From positions 36,109 through 100,108 of the forward strand of contig NZ_JAFFZS010000032.1 in the NCBI RefSeq assembly GCF_016921115.1: DNA of 64,000 nt, read 5' to 3'. Within the stretch, counting starts at the first letter, position 1. Each line of letters opens with the position of its first letter. The translations under genes and the position numbers were made by a program. The notes under the pieces were generated by a model, which was not told the DNA's origin, ran no database searches, and saw only the letters and a program-made list of their open reading frames with translations. This DNA comes from Streptomyces actuosus (lineage in GTDB: Bacteria; Actinomycetota; Actinomycetes; Streptomycetales; Streptomycetaceae). Below, in pieces: positions 9,273 to 17,795 of the stretch.

Positions 9273-9479
9273 TCAGCAGCAGCAGCACGACGAGGACGAG
9301 GAGATGGAGGCGGCGTCCAGCGCGGCGCCGTCGACCACGTCCTCCGCGTCGTCCACGAACTCCGCGTTGTTGATGATGATCGACGCGCCCATCTCGGGCA
9401 GCGCCACCGCGTCGTTCACGTCGAGGACCTTCAGGTCCTCCAGGTCGAAGGCGGCGAACTCGGTCGCGGTCTGGCTCAT
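9273..9479 (-). CDS. RiPP precursor peptide, core S-I-S5-C4
   Basis: 68 residues. The leader has FDLEDLKVLDVNDAVALPEM, the acidic LD-rich pattern of actinobacterial thiazolylpeptide precursors, ending in GAS at 31-33. It is followed by an acidic spacer (residues 34-55) and then AASISSSSSCCCC (56-68). Four terminal cysteines and six serines (58, 60-64) are the expected substrates for cyclodehydration and dehydration by the enzymes encoded next to it. The ATG at 9479 has GAAGGGA about 11 bases upstream. It is the first gene of the minus-strand operon. The macrocyclic thiopeptide pattern (a Ser near each end of the core) is absent, so a linear azole/dehydroalanine peptide is more likely. The exact leader cleavage site is not evident; GAS or DAA are candidates. 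Confidence 0.85.
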   Translation of the reverse strand: MSQTATEFAAFDLEDLKVLDVNDAVALPEMGASIIINNAEFVDDAEDVVDGAALDAASISSSSSCCCC

Positions 9480-10155
9480 GTCGCATGTTCCCTTCGTGGT
9501 GTCCGTCGGACCCGCCCGCAGCGTGAGCGGGACGCGTCCGTGAGATCGCTCCGGCCGGCACGGTCCAGGTGCGTCAGGTGCCGTCCGGACGGGCAGGCCG
9601 CCGGGGACGTGCCGGACGGCGGCACGTCGAAGACGGCCCGCCGGCCGGCACGGGCCGATCCGGAGCGGTGCTCATCGTGGGCGACCGCGTCACACCGCAA
9701 CAAGGCCTGCCGGGCGGCAGCAAACTGCGGATCACCGGCCGGATCTGCAGCTTGGTGCCAGGCGGCTCCCGGGCGGCCCGAACCGCTGGACGCCGGCCTG
9801 CGACGTGGGCATCGTCGGTCCGCGTACCGGGCGCCGCACGCACCTGTGCACCGGTCCGTGTTCCGTCACCGCCCGCGGGTCCGCACCATCGCCCGCACCT
9901 GTGCACCTCCACCACCCGCGCCTTTGCACCTCAGGGCCGCCGTCCGCGTGTTCGGCGCTGGCGGGGCGCACACCGTTCCGGTGCGCGCGAGGACCGGGCG
10001 CGCGGGCCGGGGCGGACACGGGCCGGGCGGCGCGGATCCCGGGACGGTGCGCGCACCGGCGGACGCCGGCCGGCGCCGCGCCGCGGGGTGCCGCCCGGTG
10101 CGACCGGACGGCTCGGGGTCGCCTCCGGGCGCCGACCAACAGGGAAGGGAGCACG
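9480..10155. promoter_or_regulatory. Divergent intergenic region between precursor and transporter operons
   Basis: 676 bp with no credible gene. It must contain the promoters for both directions. It holds the direct repeat CGCACCTGTGCACC at 9839-9852 and 9894-9907, and a weaker relative at 9919-9930 (CGCCTTTGCACC). No clear sigma-70 boxes are seen. Confidence 0.6.
9839..9907. repeat. Two copies of 14-mer CGCACCTGTGCACC, 55 bp apart
   Basis: Identical 14-mers at 9839-9852 and 9894-9907, each containing the palindrome GTGCAC, lie in the divergent promoter region of the RiPP cluster. A third, diverged copy is at 9919-9930. Close to five helical turns separate the first two, which fits paired regulator sites. 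No regulator gene is seen within the cluster part in this window. Confidence 0.45.
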
Positions 10156-10227
10156 ATGACCGAGGGCCACACGATCGGTCCACGGCCGAACGGCCGTGCC
10201 GCGCGCGGGACGGGGACGCCCGCATGA
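10156..10227 (+). CDS. 23-codon leader ORF coupled to the ABC transporter
   Basis: MTEGHTIGPRPNGRAARGTG followed by TPA. Its ATG has GGAAGGGAG five to six bases upstream, the best ribosome-binding site in the area. Its TGA overlaps the ATG of the ATPase gene (ATGA at 10224-10227). The ATPase start itself has no site of its own nearby. This points to translational coupling: the short frame carries ribosomes into the transporter gene. The peptide shows no recognisable domain. It could also be an attenuation-type leader, but no run of a regulatory codon is visible. Confidence 0.5.
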   Translation: MTEGHTIGPRPNGRAARGTGTPA

Positions 10228-11426
10228 TCGCCGCGCGAGGACTGGAGCGCACCTTCCCCGGCAGGCACGGCGCGGTGGAGGCGGTCCGCGGGGTGGACCT
10301 GGACGTCGCCGAGGGCGAGGTACTGGGTCTGCTGGGCCGCAACGGCGCCGGGAAGACCACCACCGTGCGGATGCTGACGACGCTGCTGGACCCGACCGCC
10401 GGGACCGCCCGGGTCGCGGGCCACGACGTGGTCACCGAGCGCCGCGAGGTACGGCGGCGGATCGGCCTGGTCGGTCAGGGCGGTGCCGCGGGCAGCGAGC
10501 ACCGGGTCGTCGACGAACTGCGCACCCAGGCGCGGCTGCACGGCCTGGGCCGCCGCGAGGCCGCCGAGCGCGCCGCGCGGATGTGCGCGGACTTCGGCCT
10601 GGAGGGTCTGGAGCACCGGCTGGCCAAGACCCTTTCGGGCGGGCAGCGGCGCCGACTGGACATCGCCCTGGGCCTGGTGTCGCGGCCGCAGGTGCTCTTC
10701 CTCGACGAGCCGACCGCCGGCCTGGACCCGCACAGCCGGGCCGCCGTGTGGGAGCACGTGCGCTCGCTGCGCACCGAACACGGCGTGACGGTCTTCCTCA
10801 CCACGCACTACCTGGACGAGGCCGACCAGATCTGCGACCGGATCACCGTCGTCGACGAGGGCCGCGTGATCGCCGACGACACCCCCGAGGCGCTCAAGGA
10901 CGCCACCGCCGGAGACACCGTGGTCATCGCCACCCGGCAGGTCGCCGAGGCCGCCGTCGCCGTCGGCCGCGCCGTGCCCGGGGGCCGGGTGGACAAGGCC
11001 GCCGACGCGGTGCAGGTGCGGGTCGTCGAGGCCCGCCGCCGGCTCGCCGACATCCTGCGGGAGCTGGACCACGCGGGCGTGGACGTCGAGTCGGTCCTCG
11101 TGAAACGGCCGTCCCTGGACGACGTGTTCCTCACCCTGACCGGACGCTCGATGCATGAGCAGCACGCACAGCCGGACCAGAACGAGCCGCGGGAGCGGCG
11201 GGGGCAGCGCGGGGGCGGCGGCACGTCCCGTACGGCCTCCGAGGCAGCCGAATCCCCCGAGCCCGCCGGCGGCACCGGGGCCGCCACGGCCTCCGACGGG
11301 CCCGCACCCGGCACAGCCGCCCGCCCCGTGCCCGCGGCGAGGGCCGCGTCCCCCGCCGCGGCCGGCGCGGCGGCCCGACCGGCGGCGACCGGGACCGCCA
11401 CGGCCACCCCCCGGGAGGACCAGTGA
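10224..11426 (+). CDS. ABC transporter ATP-binding protein (drug/peptide exporter type)
   Basis: 400 residues. Walker A is GRNGAGKTTT (about residue 37), the signature LSGGQRRRLDIA, Walker B LFLDEPTAGLD and the switch His in LTTHYLDEAD. This is the DrrA/NodI-like ATPase class, which pairs with a separate ABC-2 permease. The nucleotide-binding domain and its C-terminal regulatory part end near residue 311. The last 80 or so residues are a Gly/Pro/Ala/Thr-rich tail that is not part of the fold. The ATG overlaps the stop of the 23-codon leader ORF, and the stop overlaps the GTG of the permease (GTGA). Next to the RiPP precursor, export of the product or self-immunity is the likely job. Confidence 0.9.
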   Translation: MIAARGLERTFPGRHGAVEAVRGVDLDVAEGEVLGLLGRNGAGKTTTVRMLTTLLDPTAGTARVAGHDVVTERREVRRRIGLVGQGGAAGSEHRVVDELRTQARLHGLGRREAAERAARMCADFGLEGLEHRLAKTLSGGQRRRLDIALGLVSRPQVLFLDEPTAGLDPHSRAAVWEHVRSLRTEHGVTVFLTTHYLDEADQICDRITVVDEGRVIADDTPEALKDATAGDTVVIATRQVAEAAVAVGRAVPGGRVDKAADAVQVRVVEARRRLADILRELDHAGVDVESVLVKRPSLDDVFLTLTGRSMHEQHAQPDQNEPRERRGQRGGGGTSRTASEAAESPEPAGGTGAATASDGPAPGTAARPVPAARAASPAAAGAAARPAATGTATATPREDQ

Positions 11427-12190
11427 CCCCCCAGCCCGTCAACGACGCCCTCGCGGTGTTCCAGCGGTCCCTGCGCTACACCGTCCGCAACCCCGCCTGG
11501 GTCGCCGTGGGCCTGATCCAGCCCACCCTGTACCTGGTGTTCTTCGGGCCGCTGCTGCTCAAGCTGTCCCAGGGGCCCGGCTTCGACCACGCCGACTCCT
11601 GGAGCGTCTTCGTCCCCGGGCTCCTCGTCCAGCAGGCCATGTTCAGCTGCATCTTCGTCGGCATCGGCATCCTCAACGAGCGGCGCGCCGGCGTCCTGGA
11701 CCGCATGCGGGTCAGCCCCGCCCACAAGACCGCCCTGCTGGCCGGGCGGGTCGCCCGGGACGTCGTCGTCCTGCTGGTGCAGGCGAGCGTGCTGGTGCTG
11801 GGCGCGGTCGCCGTCGGTCTGCGGGCCTCCCTGCCCGGCGTGCTGCTGGCCGTCCTGCTCGTCGGTGTCCTCGCGGCCGGCATGTCCTCGCTGTCCTACG
11901 GTCTCGCCCTGCGCATGGGCCAGGAGGAGGCGTACAGCGGCGTGCTCAACGCCGTGACCCTGCCGGTGCTGCTGCTGTCGGGGATCCTGCTGCCGATGTC
12001 CCTGGCCCCCACGTGGCTGGCCTGGCTGTCCCGGATCAACCCGCTCACCCACGTCGTGACCGCCGAACGCCACCTGTTCGCGGGCGACCTCGACAGCGGG
12101 CGGGTGCTCCTCGGCGCCGGCCTGGCCGTCCTGCTGGTGCTGGTCGCCGGGCGGTTCGGCATCCGCGCGATGCAGGACACCGCCCGATGA
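11423..12190 (+). CDS. ABC-2 type permease
   Basis: 255 residues from a GTG overlapping the stop of the ATPase gene. Six hydrophobic segments are visible, for example AVGLIQPTLYLVFFGPLLL, VVLLVQASVLVLGAVAVGL and LPGVLLAVLLVGVLAAGMSS. It also has the ABC-2 family motif RRAGVLDRMRVSP after the second membrane segment. It should form the membrane part of the exporter with the upstream ATPase, exporting the modified peptide or conferring immunity. Its stop overlaps the ATG of the M16 peptidase (ATGA), so export and proteolysis are produced together. Confidence 0.9.
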   Translation: MTPQPVNDALAVFQRSLRYTVRNPAWVAVGLIQPTLYLVFFGPLLLKLSQGPGFDHADSWSVFVPGLLVQQAMFSCIFVGIGILNERRAGVLDRMRVSPAHKTALLAGRVARDVVVLLVQASVLVLGAVAVGLRASLPGVLLAVLLVGVLAAGMSSLSYGLALRMGQEEAYSGVLNAVTLPVLLLSGILLPMSLAPTWLAWLSRINPLTHVVTAERHLFAGDLDSGRVLLGAGLAVLLVLVAGRFGIRAMQDTAR

Positions 12191-13515
12191 GCGCCCCGGC
12201 CGCGCCCGCACGGCCCGCGGCCGGGCGTGGCGAGCAGCTCCGCCTGCGTCTGGACAACGGCCTGCGCGTCGTCGTCACCGAGGACCACGACGCACCCGCC
12301 GTCGCCGTCGCCGTCACCTACGACGTCGGGTTCCGCTCCGAGCCCGAGGGGCGCAGCGGATTCGCCCACCTCTTCGAGCACCTCATGTTCGAGGGCAGCG
12401 AACACGTCGGACGCGGCGCGCACGCCCGTCTCGTGCAGGCGGCCGGCGGCATCTTCAACGGAACCACCCACCGCGACCACACCGCGTACTACCAGGTGGT
12501 GCCGGCCGAGGCCCTGGAACGGGTGCTGTTCCTGGAGGCCGACCGGATGCGCGCGCCCCGCATCACCGAGGAGACCCTCGCCCACCAGATCGCGGTGGTG
12601 CGCGAGGAGGTGCGCCGCAACATCACCGGCCGGCCCTACGGCGGCTTCCCGTGGGTGCAGCTGCCGCCCGCCGTCTTCACCACCTTCGCCAACACCCACA
12701 ACGGGTACGGCGACCTGGCCGACCTCCGGGCGAGCCGCCCCGACGACTTCGCCGCCTTCTTCGACACGTACTACGCACCCGGCAACGCGGTGCTCACCGT
12801 GGTCGGCGCCGTCGACGCCGACCGCTGCGCGGAGGCGATAGACCGCCACTTCGGCCCGCTGCCCGCCCGTCCCGTCCCGCCGCGTACCCGGTTCGGCGAG
12901 CCGGAGCCGACCGCGGACCGGCTCGACGTCCACGACGTGCCGGGGCTGCCCCTGCCCGCCCTCGCTCTGGGCCTGCGCCTGCCCGACCCGGTCGCCGATC
13001 CCGACGGCTACCGGGCGGCCACCGTGCTCGGGGCGCTGCTCGGCGACGGCGAGACGTCCCTGCTGCACCGCACCGTCGTCCGCGAACGCCGACTCGCCAC
13101 GTTCGTGCACGCCGGTGCCGGGCTGACCGGCGTGCCCTGGGAGGTCCGCGACCCGGACGTGTTCGTGATCCGCGCCATGACCCCCACCGAGCACACCGCC
13201 GAGGCCGTGACGGACGCCGCCTTCGAGGCCCTTCGGCGGCTCGCCGACAGCGGCCCCGACCCGGCCGCGCTCACCCGTGCCTCCGCCCGGCTCGCCACCG
13301 AGCAGTACCTGCCCCTGGACCGGCTCGGCTCCCGCGCCCGCGCCCACGGCCGCTTCGAGCTCCACCACGGTGACGCGGCCCTCGCCGACCGGCTCCCCGG
13401 CAGCCTGCTGCGGACCACGCCCCGGCAGATCACCGACGCCGCGACCGCGCTGGCCGGCCGGCACCGCCGCGGCGTGCTGCTGCGCCCGGCACCCACCCAC
13501 GGAGGCCGAGGATGA
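12187..13515 (+). CDS. M16 family zinc peptidase, catalytic partner
   Basis: 442 residues. The inverted zinc motif HLFEH is at 61-65, and the distal Glu lies in AVVREEVRRN around residue 140, so the metal site is complete. GFRSEPEGRSGFAHLFEH and the GIFNGTTHRDHTAYY segment are typical of bacterial M16B enzymes. The gene is coupled to the permease in front and to the second M16 gene behind (both ATGA). In RiPP systems M16 proteases remove or trim leader peptides, so the best reading is that it cleaves the 68-residue precursor, probably as a heterodimer with the next protein. General peptide turnover is the alternative. Confidence 0.88.
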   Translation: MSAPAAPARPAAGRGEQLRLRLDNGLRVVVTEDHDAPAVAVAVTYDVGFRSEPEGRSGFAHLFEHLMFEGSEHVGRGAHARLVQAAGGIFNGTTHRDHTAYYQVVPAEALERVLFLEADRMRAPRITEETLAHQIAVVREEVRRNITGRPYGGFPWVQLPPAVFTTFANTHNGYGDLADLRASRPDDFAAFFDTYYAPGNAVLTVVGAVDADRCAEAIDRHFGPLPARPVPPRTRFGEPEPTADRLDVHDVPGLPLPALALGLRLPDPVADPDGYRAATVLGALLGDGETSLLHRTVVRERRLATFVHAGAGLTGVPWEVRDPDVFVIRAMTPTEHTAEAVTDAAFEALRRLADSGPDPAALTRASARLATEQYLPLDRLGSRARAHGRFELHHGDAALADRLPGSLLRTTPRQITDAATALAGRHRRGVLLRPAPTHGGRG

Positions 13516-14912
13516 CCACCGCCGCCACGCCAGGGACCACCCCGCCGGCTCCCCCGCGCGCCGAAGCCGGCCACCCGCCCGCCGGGCTGCCCCCGCTCGG
13601 CAGCCCGCTGCCCGTGCGGCCGCCGGACGCCGTGACCCGCACCGCCGGGAACGGTCTCCGGGTGATCGCCGTGCGGCGACCCGCCGTACCGCTCGCCGAA
13701 CTGCGGCTGCACATCCCCTTCGACGGCGGGCCCGCCGAACTCGGCGCCACCGCCGAGGTACTGGCCGCCACCCTGCTCGGCGGCGCCGCCGGACCGCCCG
13801 CCCTGGACCGGACCGCCGTCGACGACCGCGTCGCCGACGCCGGCGGACGCCTCGGGGTGCGGGTCGACCCGGAGGGCCTGGAGGTGTCCGGCACCGCCCT
13901 CGAAGGCGGACTGCCCGGGCTGCTGGACGTCCTGGGCCGCTGCCTGGCCGCCCCGGCGCTCGACCCGGCCGACGTCACCGCCGAACGCGACCGTCTGCTG
14001 CGCCGCATCGAGGTGGCCCGCGGCGCACCCCGCCACGTGGTCCGCGAGGCGCTGCTGCTCCGCGCCTTCGGCGGCCATCCGATCACCCGGGAGACCCCGC
14101 GGGCGGACCTGGTGGCCGCCGTGGAACCCGCGGCCGTCGCCCGCCTGGCCGCGGACCGCGTGGTGCCGCGCGGATCCGTCCTGGCCGTCGTCGGCAGCGG
14201 CGAGCCGGAGGCGACGGCAGATCTCGTCTGCGTGGCGCTCGCGGACTGGCGAGCCGACCGTCCCGTGACCGGGCCCACCGCGCCGCCCCCGCTGCGCACC
14301 GGCCCCGTGACCGTGCTGGCCCGTCCCGGCGCCCGTCAGGCGCAGATCCGGCTCGCCGCGGACGCCCCGCCACGTACCGACCCCGACTACGAGGCCCTGG
14401 TGGTCGCCAACATGGTGTTCGGCGGCTTCTTCTCCTCCCGGCTCGTCGGCGAACTGCGCGAACGGCACGGCTGGACCTACCAGGCCCAGTCCCGCCTGTC
14501 GGAGCACGCCGGCCGACGCGGCTCACTGCTGGTGGAGTTCGACACCGACCCGGACGCCGCGGGAGCGGCCCTGCGGGTGACGCACGATCAACTGACGGCG
14601 GTGGTCGGCGCGGTGCCGCCGACCGCGGAAGAGGTGCTCGCGGCCCGGTCCCACGCGGCCGGTCTCACCGCCCTGTCGCTGTCCGGGCGGCGCGGCCTGG
14701 CACGCCTGCTCGTCGCCCTCTACCGGGCCGGACTCGACCACCGGTGGCTGCCGGGCCACCTGCACCGGCTGCGCACCGTCGACCCCGACGCCGTCCGTGA
14801 TGCCGCCCACCGCCTCGCCCCCGGCCGCTTCACCGGCGTGGTGTCCGGGGACCCGGACGTCCTGGAACCCCAGCTCGCCGCACTCCCCGAGGGCTGGTCC
14901 CCGGCCCCCTGA
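13512..14912 (+). CDS. M16 family protein lacking the zinc motif (non-catalytic partner)
   Basis: 466 residues. The position of the zinc motif holds GGPAELGATAEVLAATLLGG, with no HxxEH, so this subunit cannot hydrolyse peptides alone. The C-terminal half keeps the conserved VFGGFFSSRLVGELRERHGW segment ending in TYQ, the Arg/Tyr substrate-binding element of the inactive half in M16 heterodimers such as the alpha/beta processing peptidase pair. The N-terminus is Pro-rich. The gene overlaps the catalytic subunit by ATGA. The pair is probably a heterodimeric processing protease of the RiPP cluster. A strong hairpin follows 30 bases after the stop. Confidence 0.85.
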   Translation: MTTAATPGTTPPAPPRAEAGHPPAGLPPLGSPLPVRPPDAVTRTAGNGLRVIAVRRPAVPLAELRLHIPFDGGPAELGATAEVLAATLLGGAAGPPALDRTAVDDRVADAGGRLGVRVDPEGLEVSGTALEGGLPGLLDVLGRCLAAPALDPADVTAERDRLLRRIEVARGAPRHVVREALLLRAFGGHPITRETPRADLVAAVEPAAVARLAADRVVPRGSVLAVVGSGEPEATADLVCVALADWRADRPVTGPTAPPPLRTGPVTVLARPGARQAQIRLAADAPPRTDPDYEALVVANMVFGGFFSSRLVGELRERHGWTYQAQSRLSEHAGRRGSLLVEFDTDPDAAGAALRVTHDQLTAVVGAVPPTAEEVLAARSHAAGLTALSLSGRRGLARLLVALYRAGLDHRWLPGHLHRLRTVDPDAVRDAAHRLAPGRFTGVVSGDPDVLEPQLAALPEGWSPAP

Positions 14913-14941
14913 CCCCGGCCGGGGGCGTCCGGCCGGGCGGC

Positions 14942-14977
14942 CCCGGCACCCGCGCGGGGGGGGCGCCCGGTGCCGGG
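14942..14977 (+). terminator. Hairpin after the M16 pair
   Basis: CCCGGCACC (14942-14950) pairs with GGTGCCGGG (14969-14977), with further GCGC pairing inside the loop. It lies 30 bases past the stop of the second M16 gene and before the unrelated amidohydrolase, so it marks the likely end of the transporter-protease operon. Confidence 0.6.
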
Positions 14978-15152
14978 CACGTCGACGGTTCGGGGGGCTG
15001 ACGGCGAGGGCTGACGCCCGTCGGCGCGAGGACTCCGATGGCGGAGCCGTCGGCGCGGGACGGTACCGTCCGGGCGAGGGGATCCGCCGGGGTGCCGGTG
15101 CGCGCAGTGCGTGCCGCGGGCCCGGCCACGACGACGCCGGCGCAGGGGAGCC

Positions 15153-16355
15153 ATGACCAGCGACGACTTCTTGCACGAGCTCACGGACCGGGCCGTCGAC
15201 CGCTGGAGCGCCCGACTGCTGGCGCTGAGCCGGGCCGTCCACGCCGAGCCGGAGACCGCGTTCGCCGAACACCGGGCCGTGGCCCGGGTGGCCGAGTTGC
15301 TGGAGGAGGCCGGTTTCCACGTCCGGCGCGGGGTCTGCGACCTGCCGACGGCGCTCACCGCGACGGTGGGCGAGGGCGATCTCACGGTGGGGATCTGCGC
15401 GGAGTACGACGCCCTTCCCGGGGTGGGACACGCGTGCGGTCACAATCTGATCGCCGCCGCGGGCGTGGGCGCCGCGATCGGCCTGGCCGCCGTGGCCGAC
15501 CGTCTCGGGCTCCGGGTGAAACTGCTCGGCACGCCCGCCGAGGAGCACGGCGGGGGCAAGGTCCTGATGCTGGAGCGCGGGGCCTTCGACGACGTGACGG
15601 TGGCGATGATGGTTCACCCGGGCCCCGGCGACCTGACCTTCGGCGGTGATCGCACCACCGCGGCGGCCCGCTTCGAGGTGGTCTTCCGGGGCCGCACGGC
15701 CCACTCGGCCAAGTCGCCGCACGAGGCGCTCAACGCGGGTGACGCGGCGGTCGTGGCCCAGGTCGCCGTCGGTCTGCTGAGGCAGCAGATCACGTCCGCC
15801 TCGCGGATCTCGGGGTTCGTCCGCGAGGCCGGGCAGCGCACCAACATGATCCCGGAACGGGCCGTCCTGGAGTACGAGGTGCGGGCGGCCGGCGCCGAGG
15901 AGCTGGGCCGGCTCACCGAGCGGGTCCTGGACTGCTTCCGCGGCGCCGCGATGGCCACCGGGACCGCGGCCGACATCCGCCGTACCCAGCCGGACTACCT
16001 CGACCTGCGGCAGGACCCGTGGCTGCTGGGGATGTACGAACGGCATCTGAAGGAGTTCGGCCGCGCCGCCGAGCCGGTGCCGCCGGGCAGCGTGAGCGCC
16101 TCCACCGACATGGGCAACGTCAGCCATGTGGTGCCCTCGATCCATCCGCACATCGGCGTCCTCGGCTGCCGGGCGACCCCGCACCACGCGGAGTTCGCCG
16201 ACGAGATGACCACCCCGGCCGCCGACACCGCCCTGCTGGACGCCGCCCGCCTCCTCGCCCGGACGGGCGTGGACCTGGCCGGGAATGCCGAGCGGCGGGA
16301 GCACTACGTGCGTGCGCACCGGTGGCGCCTCCCCGGTGGCGGCGTCGTCGGCTGA
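15153..16355 (+). CDS. M20 family metal-dependent amidohydrolase
   Basis: 400 residues. The metal-site motifs are ICAEYDALPGVGHACGHN and GTPAEEHGGGK, with HTAHSAKSPHEALN-like spacing in the dimerisation (lid) domain and TDMGNVSHVVPSIHPHI near the C-terminus. This is the p-aminobenzoyl-glutamate hydrolase/aminoacylase branch of the M20 peptidases, which cleave N-acyl or amide-linked amino acids. I chose the ATG at 15153, preceded closely by AGGGGAG, over an earlier in-frame start at 15111 with an Arg-rich extension. It lies alone between two hairpins, so it need not belong to either neighbouring cluster. The true substrate is not evident. Confidence 0.8.
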   Translation: MTSDDFLHELTDRAVDRWSARLLALSRAVHAEPETAFAEHRAVARVAELLEEAGFHVRRGVCDLPTALTATVGEGDLTVGICAEYDALPGVGHACGHNLIAAAGVGAAIGLAAVADRLGLRVKLLGTPAEEHGGGKVLMLERGAFDDVTVAMMVHPGPGDLTFGGDRTTAAARFEVVFRGRTAHSAKSPHEALNAGDAAVVAQVAVGLLRQQITSASRISGFVREAGQRTNMIPERAVLEYEVRAAGAEELGRLTERVLDCFRGAAMATGTAADIRRTQPDYLDLRQDPWLLGMYERHLKEFGRAAEPVPPGSVSASTDMGNVSHVVPSIHPHIGVLGCRATPHHAEFADEMTTPAADTALLDAARLLARTGVDLAGNAERREHYVRAHRWRLPGGGVVG

Positions 16356-16372
16356 CGCGGGGCGGCCGGCCG

Positions 16373-16411
16373 GGCGAGGAGCTCACGGGGGTGCCGTGCC
16401 CCGCCCTCGCC
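16373..16411 (+). terminator. Nested hairpin after the amidohydrolase
   Basis: GGCGAGG (16373-16379) pairs with CCTCGCC (16405-16411), and inside it CGGGG pairs with CCCCG. It starts 18 bases after the amidohydrolase stop and ends just before the iron box of the siderophore esterase. Confidence 0.5.
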
Positions 16412-16427
16412 ACCCGGGACCCCAAGA

Positions 16428-16446
16428 AAGGTAAGGTGACCCTAAG
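16428..16446 (+). promoter_or_regulatory. Iron box (DmdR/IdeR-type operator) before the esterase gene
   Basis: AAGGTAAGGTGACCCTAAG resembles the DtxR-family operator consensus TTAGGTTAGGCTCACCTAA. It lies 30 bases before the esterase start, in an otherwise GC-rich gap. This suggests repression by DmdR1/IdeR when iron is plentiful. Confidence 0.7.
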
Positions 16447-16475
16447 TTCGCTGCTCTCCCGTGTTCGGAGGCCCC

Positions 16476-17795
16476 ATGCCCCTGCCCGCGCTGCCCGAGG
16501 ATCCCCTGCGACGACCGCCCCGGCTCCCCCGCCCGGAGCCGGTGCCCCGGCTCGCGGGGACCGCCGTGGACCTGCCGTCCCCGGCGGGTGAGGCGCAGTT
16601 CTGGGAACGGGTGCGCCGGACCGGCACTCCGCTGGTCGGGCCGGACCCCGGGGGAGATCCGGACCACGCGGCCGTCACCTTCCTGTGGCGCGGCGATCAC
16701 ACCACCCGGGCCGTCCAGGTCGTGCCGAACAAGCTCGGCGACCCGCGCTCCCCCGAGGGCAACCTCATGGAGCGGGTGCCGGGCACGGATGTCTGGCACT
16801 GGACGGTCCGCCTGCGTCGCGACTGGCACGGCACCTACGACCTGCTCGTCGACGACGCCGCGGACGAGCCGGACGGCGCGCGGGACGCGACGGCCGCGGA
16901 GGAAGGCGACGGGCGCCCCGATCCGGGCAGTGCCTCCTACTGGCCCTGGCTGCGCACCCGGCACCGCGGCGACCCGTACAACCCGCACCGGCTCCCACGC
17001 CGTTGGGACGGCCCGCCGCTGCCCTACGCCGAACTCCCGGACGCCCCCCGCGGGTCCGCATGGGTCCCCCGTCCCGGTGTCCAGGGCGGCACCCTGGGCG
17101 AACACCGGGTCACGAGCACGGCGCTCGGCGCCGGCCGCCGGGTCTGGCTGTACGAGCCCGCCCGCCGCAGGCCGGGCGAACTGCCCGTGCTGGTGCTCCT
17201 GGACGGCGACCACTGGGGGCCCCGCCTCGGTGTGGCGCACCTGCTCGACAACCTGATCGCCGACGGCCTGATCCCGCCGGTCGCCGCCCTCCTGCCGGAC
17301 TCGGTCGACACGGACACCCGGTACCGGGAGCTGACCTGCCGTCCGGAGTACGTCTCCTTCCTCACCGACGAGCTGCTGCCGTGGGCGGCGGAGCGACTGC
17401 CCCTCACCCGCGACCCCGACCGCACCGTGATCGCCGGGCAGAGCCTGGGCGGCCTGACGGCGGCCTACGCCGGGCTCACGGCCCCGCACCGGTTCGGGCA
17501 CGTGCTGGCCCAGTCGGGCTCCTTCTGGTGGCCCGCCGGCCCGCACGCCGAGTGGTTCGCGGACGCGCTGGCCGCCTCCGCGCGGGTGCCGGTGCGCTTC
17601 CGCCTCGCCTTCGGCGAGCAGGAGTGGGTGGCCCTGCCCGCCGCCCGGCGGCTGCGGGCGGCCCTGGCCGCCACCGGCTACCACGACGCCGTGTACCGCG
17701 AGTTCAACGGCGGTCACGACTACGTGTGCTGGCGGGCCGAGCTCGCCGACGGACTGGTGGCCGCGCTGTCCGGCAGCGCGCAGGCCGCGGCGTAG
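16476..17795 (+). CDS. fes: Enterochelin (Fe-enterobactin) esterase, Fes family
   Basis: 439 residues. The N-terminal half (about 1-190) is the Fes beta-sandwich domain (VTFLWRGDHTTRAVQVVPNK, GTDVWHWTVRLRRDWHGTYD). The C-terminal half is an alpha/beta hydrolase with nucleophile Ser323 in VIAGQSLGGLTAAYAGL, the FGHVLAQSGSFWWP block and the terminal His in NGGHDYVCW. The enzyme hydrolyses the ferric catechol trilactone in the cytoplasm to release iron. The ATG at 16476 has CGGAGG just upstream; an upstream in-frame GTG at 16461 is less likely. It is controlled by the iron box at 16428. Its 3' end overlaps that of the convergent phosphopantetheinyl transferase by 76 bp. Confidence 0.92.
   Translation: MPLPALPEDPLRRPPRLPRPEPVPRLAGTAVDLPSPAGEAQFWERVRRTGTPLVGPDPGGDPDHAAVTFLWRGDHTTRAVQVVPNKLGDPRSPEGNLMERVPGTDVWHWTVRLRRDWHGTYDLLVDDAADEPDGARDATAAEEGDGRPDPGSASYWPWLRTRHRGDPYNPHRLPRRWDGPPLPYAELPDAPRGSAWVPRPGVQGGTLGEHRVTSTALGAGRRVWLYEPARRRPGELPVLVLLDGDHWGPRLGVAHLLDNLIADGLIPPVAALLPDSVDTDTRYRELTCRPEYVSFLTDELLPWAAERLPLTRDPDRTVIAGQSLGGLTAAYAGLTAPHRFGHVLAQSGSFWWPAGPHAEWFADALAASARVPVRFRLAFGEQEWVALPAARRLRAALAATGYHDAVYREFNGGHDYVCWRAELADGLVAALSGSAQAAA

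Noticed and set aside
9273..9479. Macrocyclic pyridine-type thiopeptide precursor
   Set aside because: Ring formation needs two serines spaced about 9-13 apart with cysteines between; here all Cys are terminal after the Ser run, so a linear product is more likely.
17720..17795. Frameshift at the esterase/transferase junction
   Set aside because: Both proteins are complete; their 3' ends simply overlap on opposite strands.
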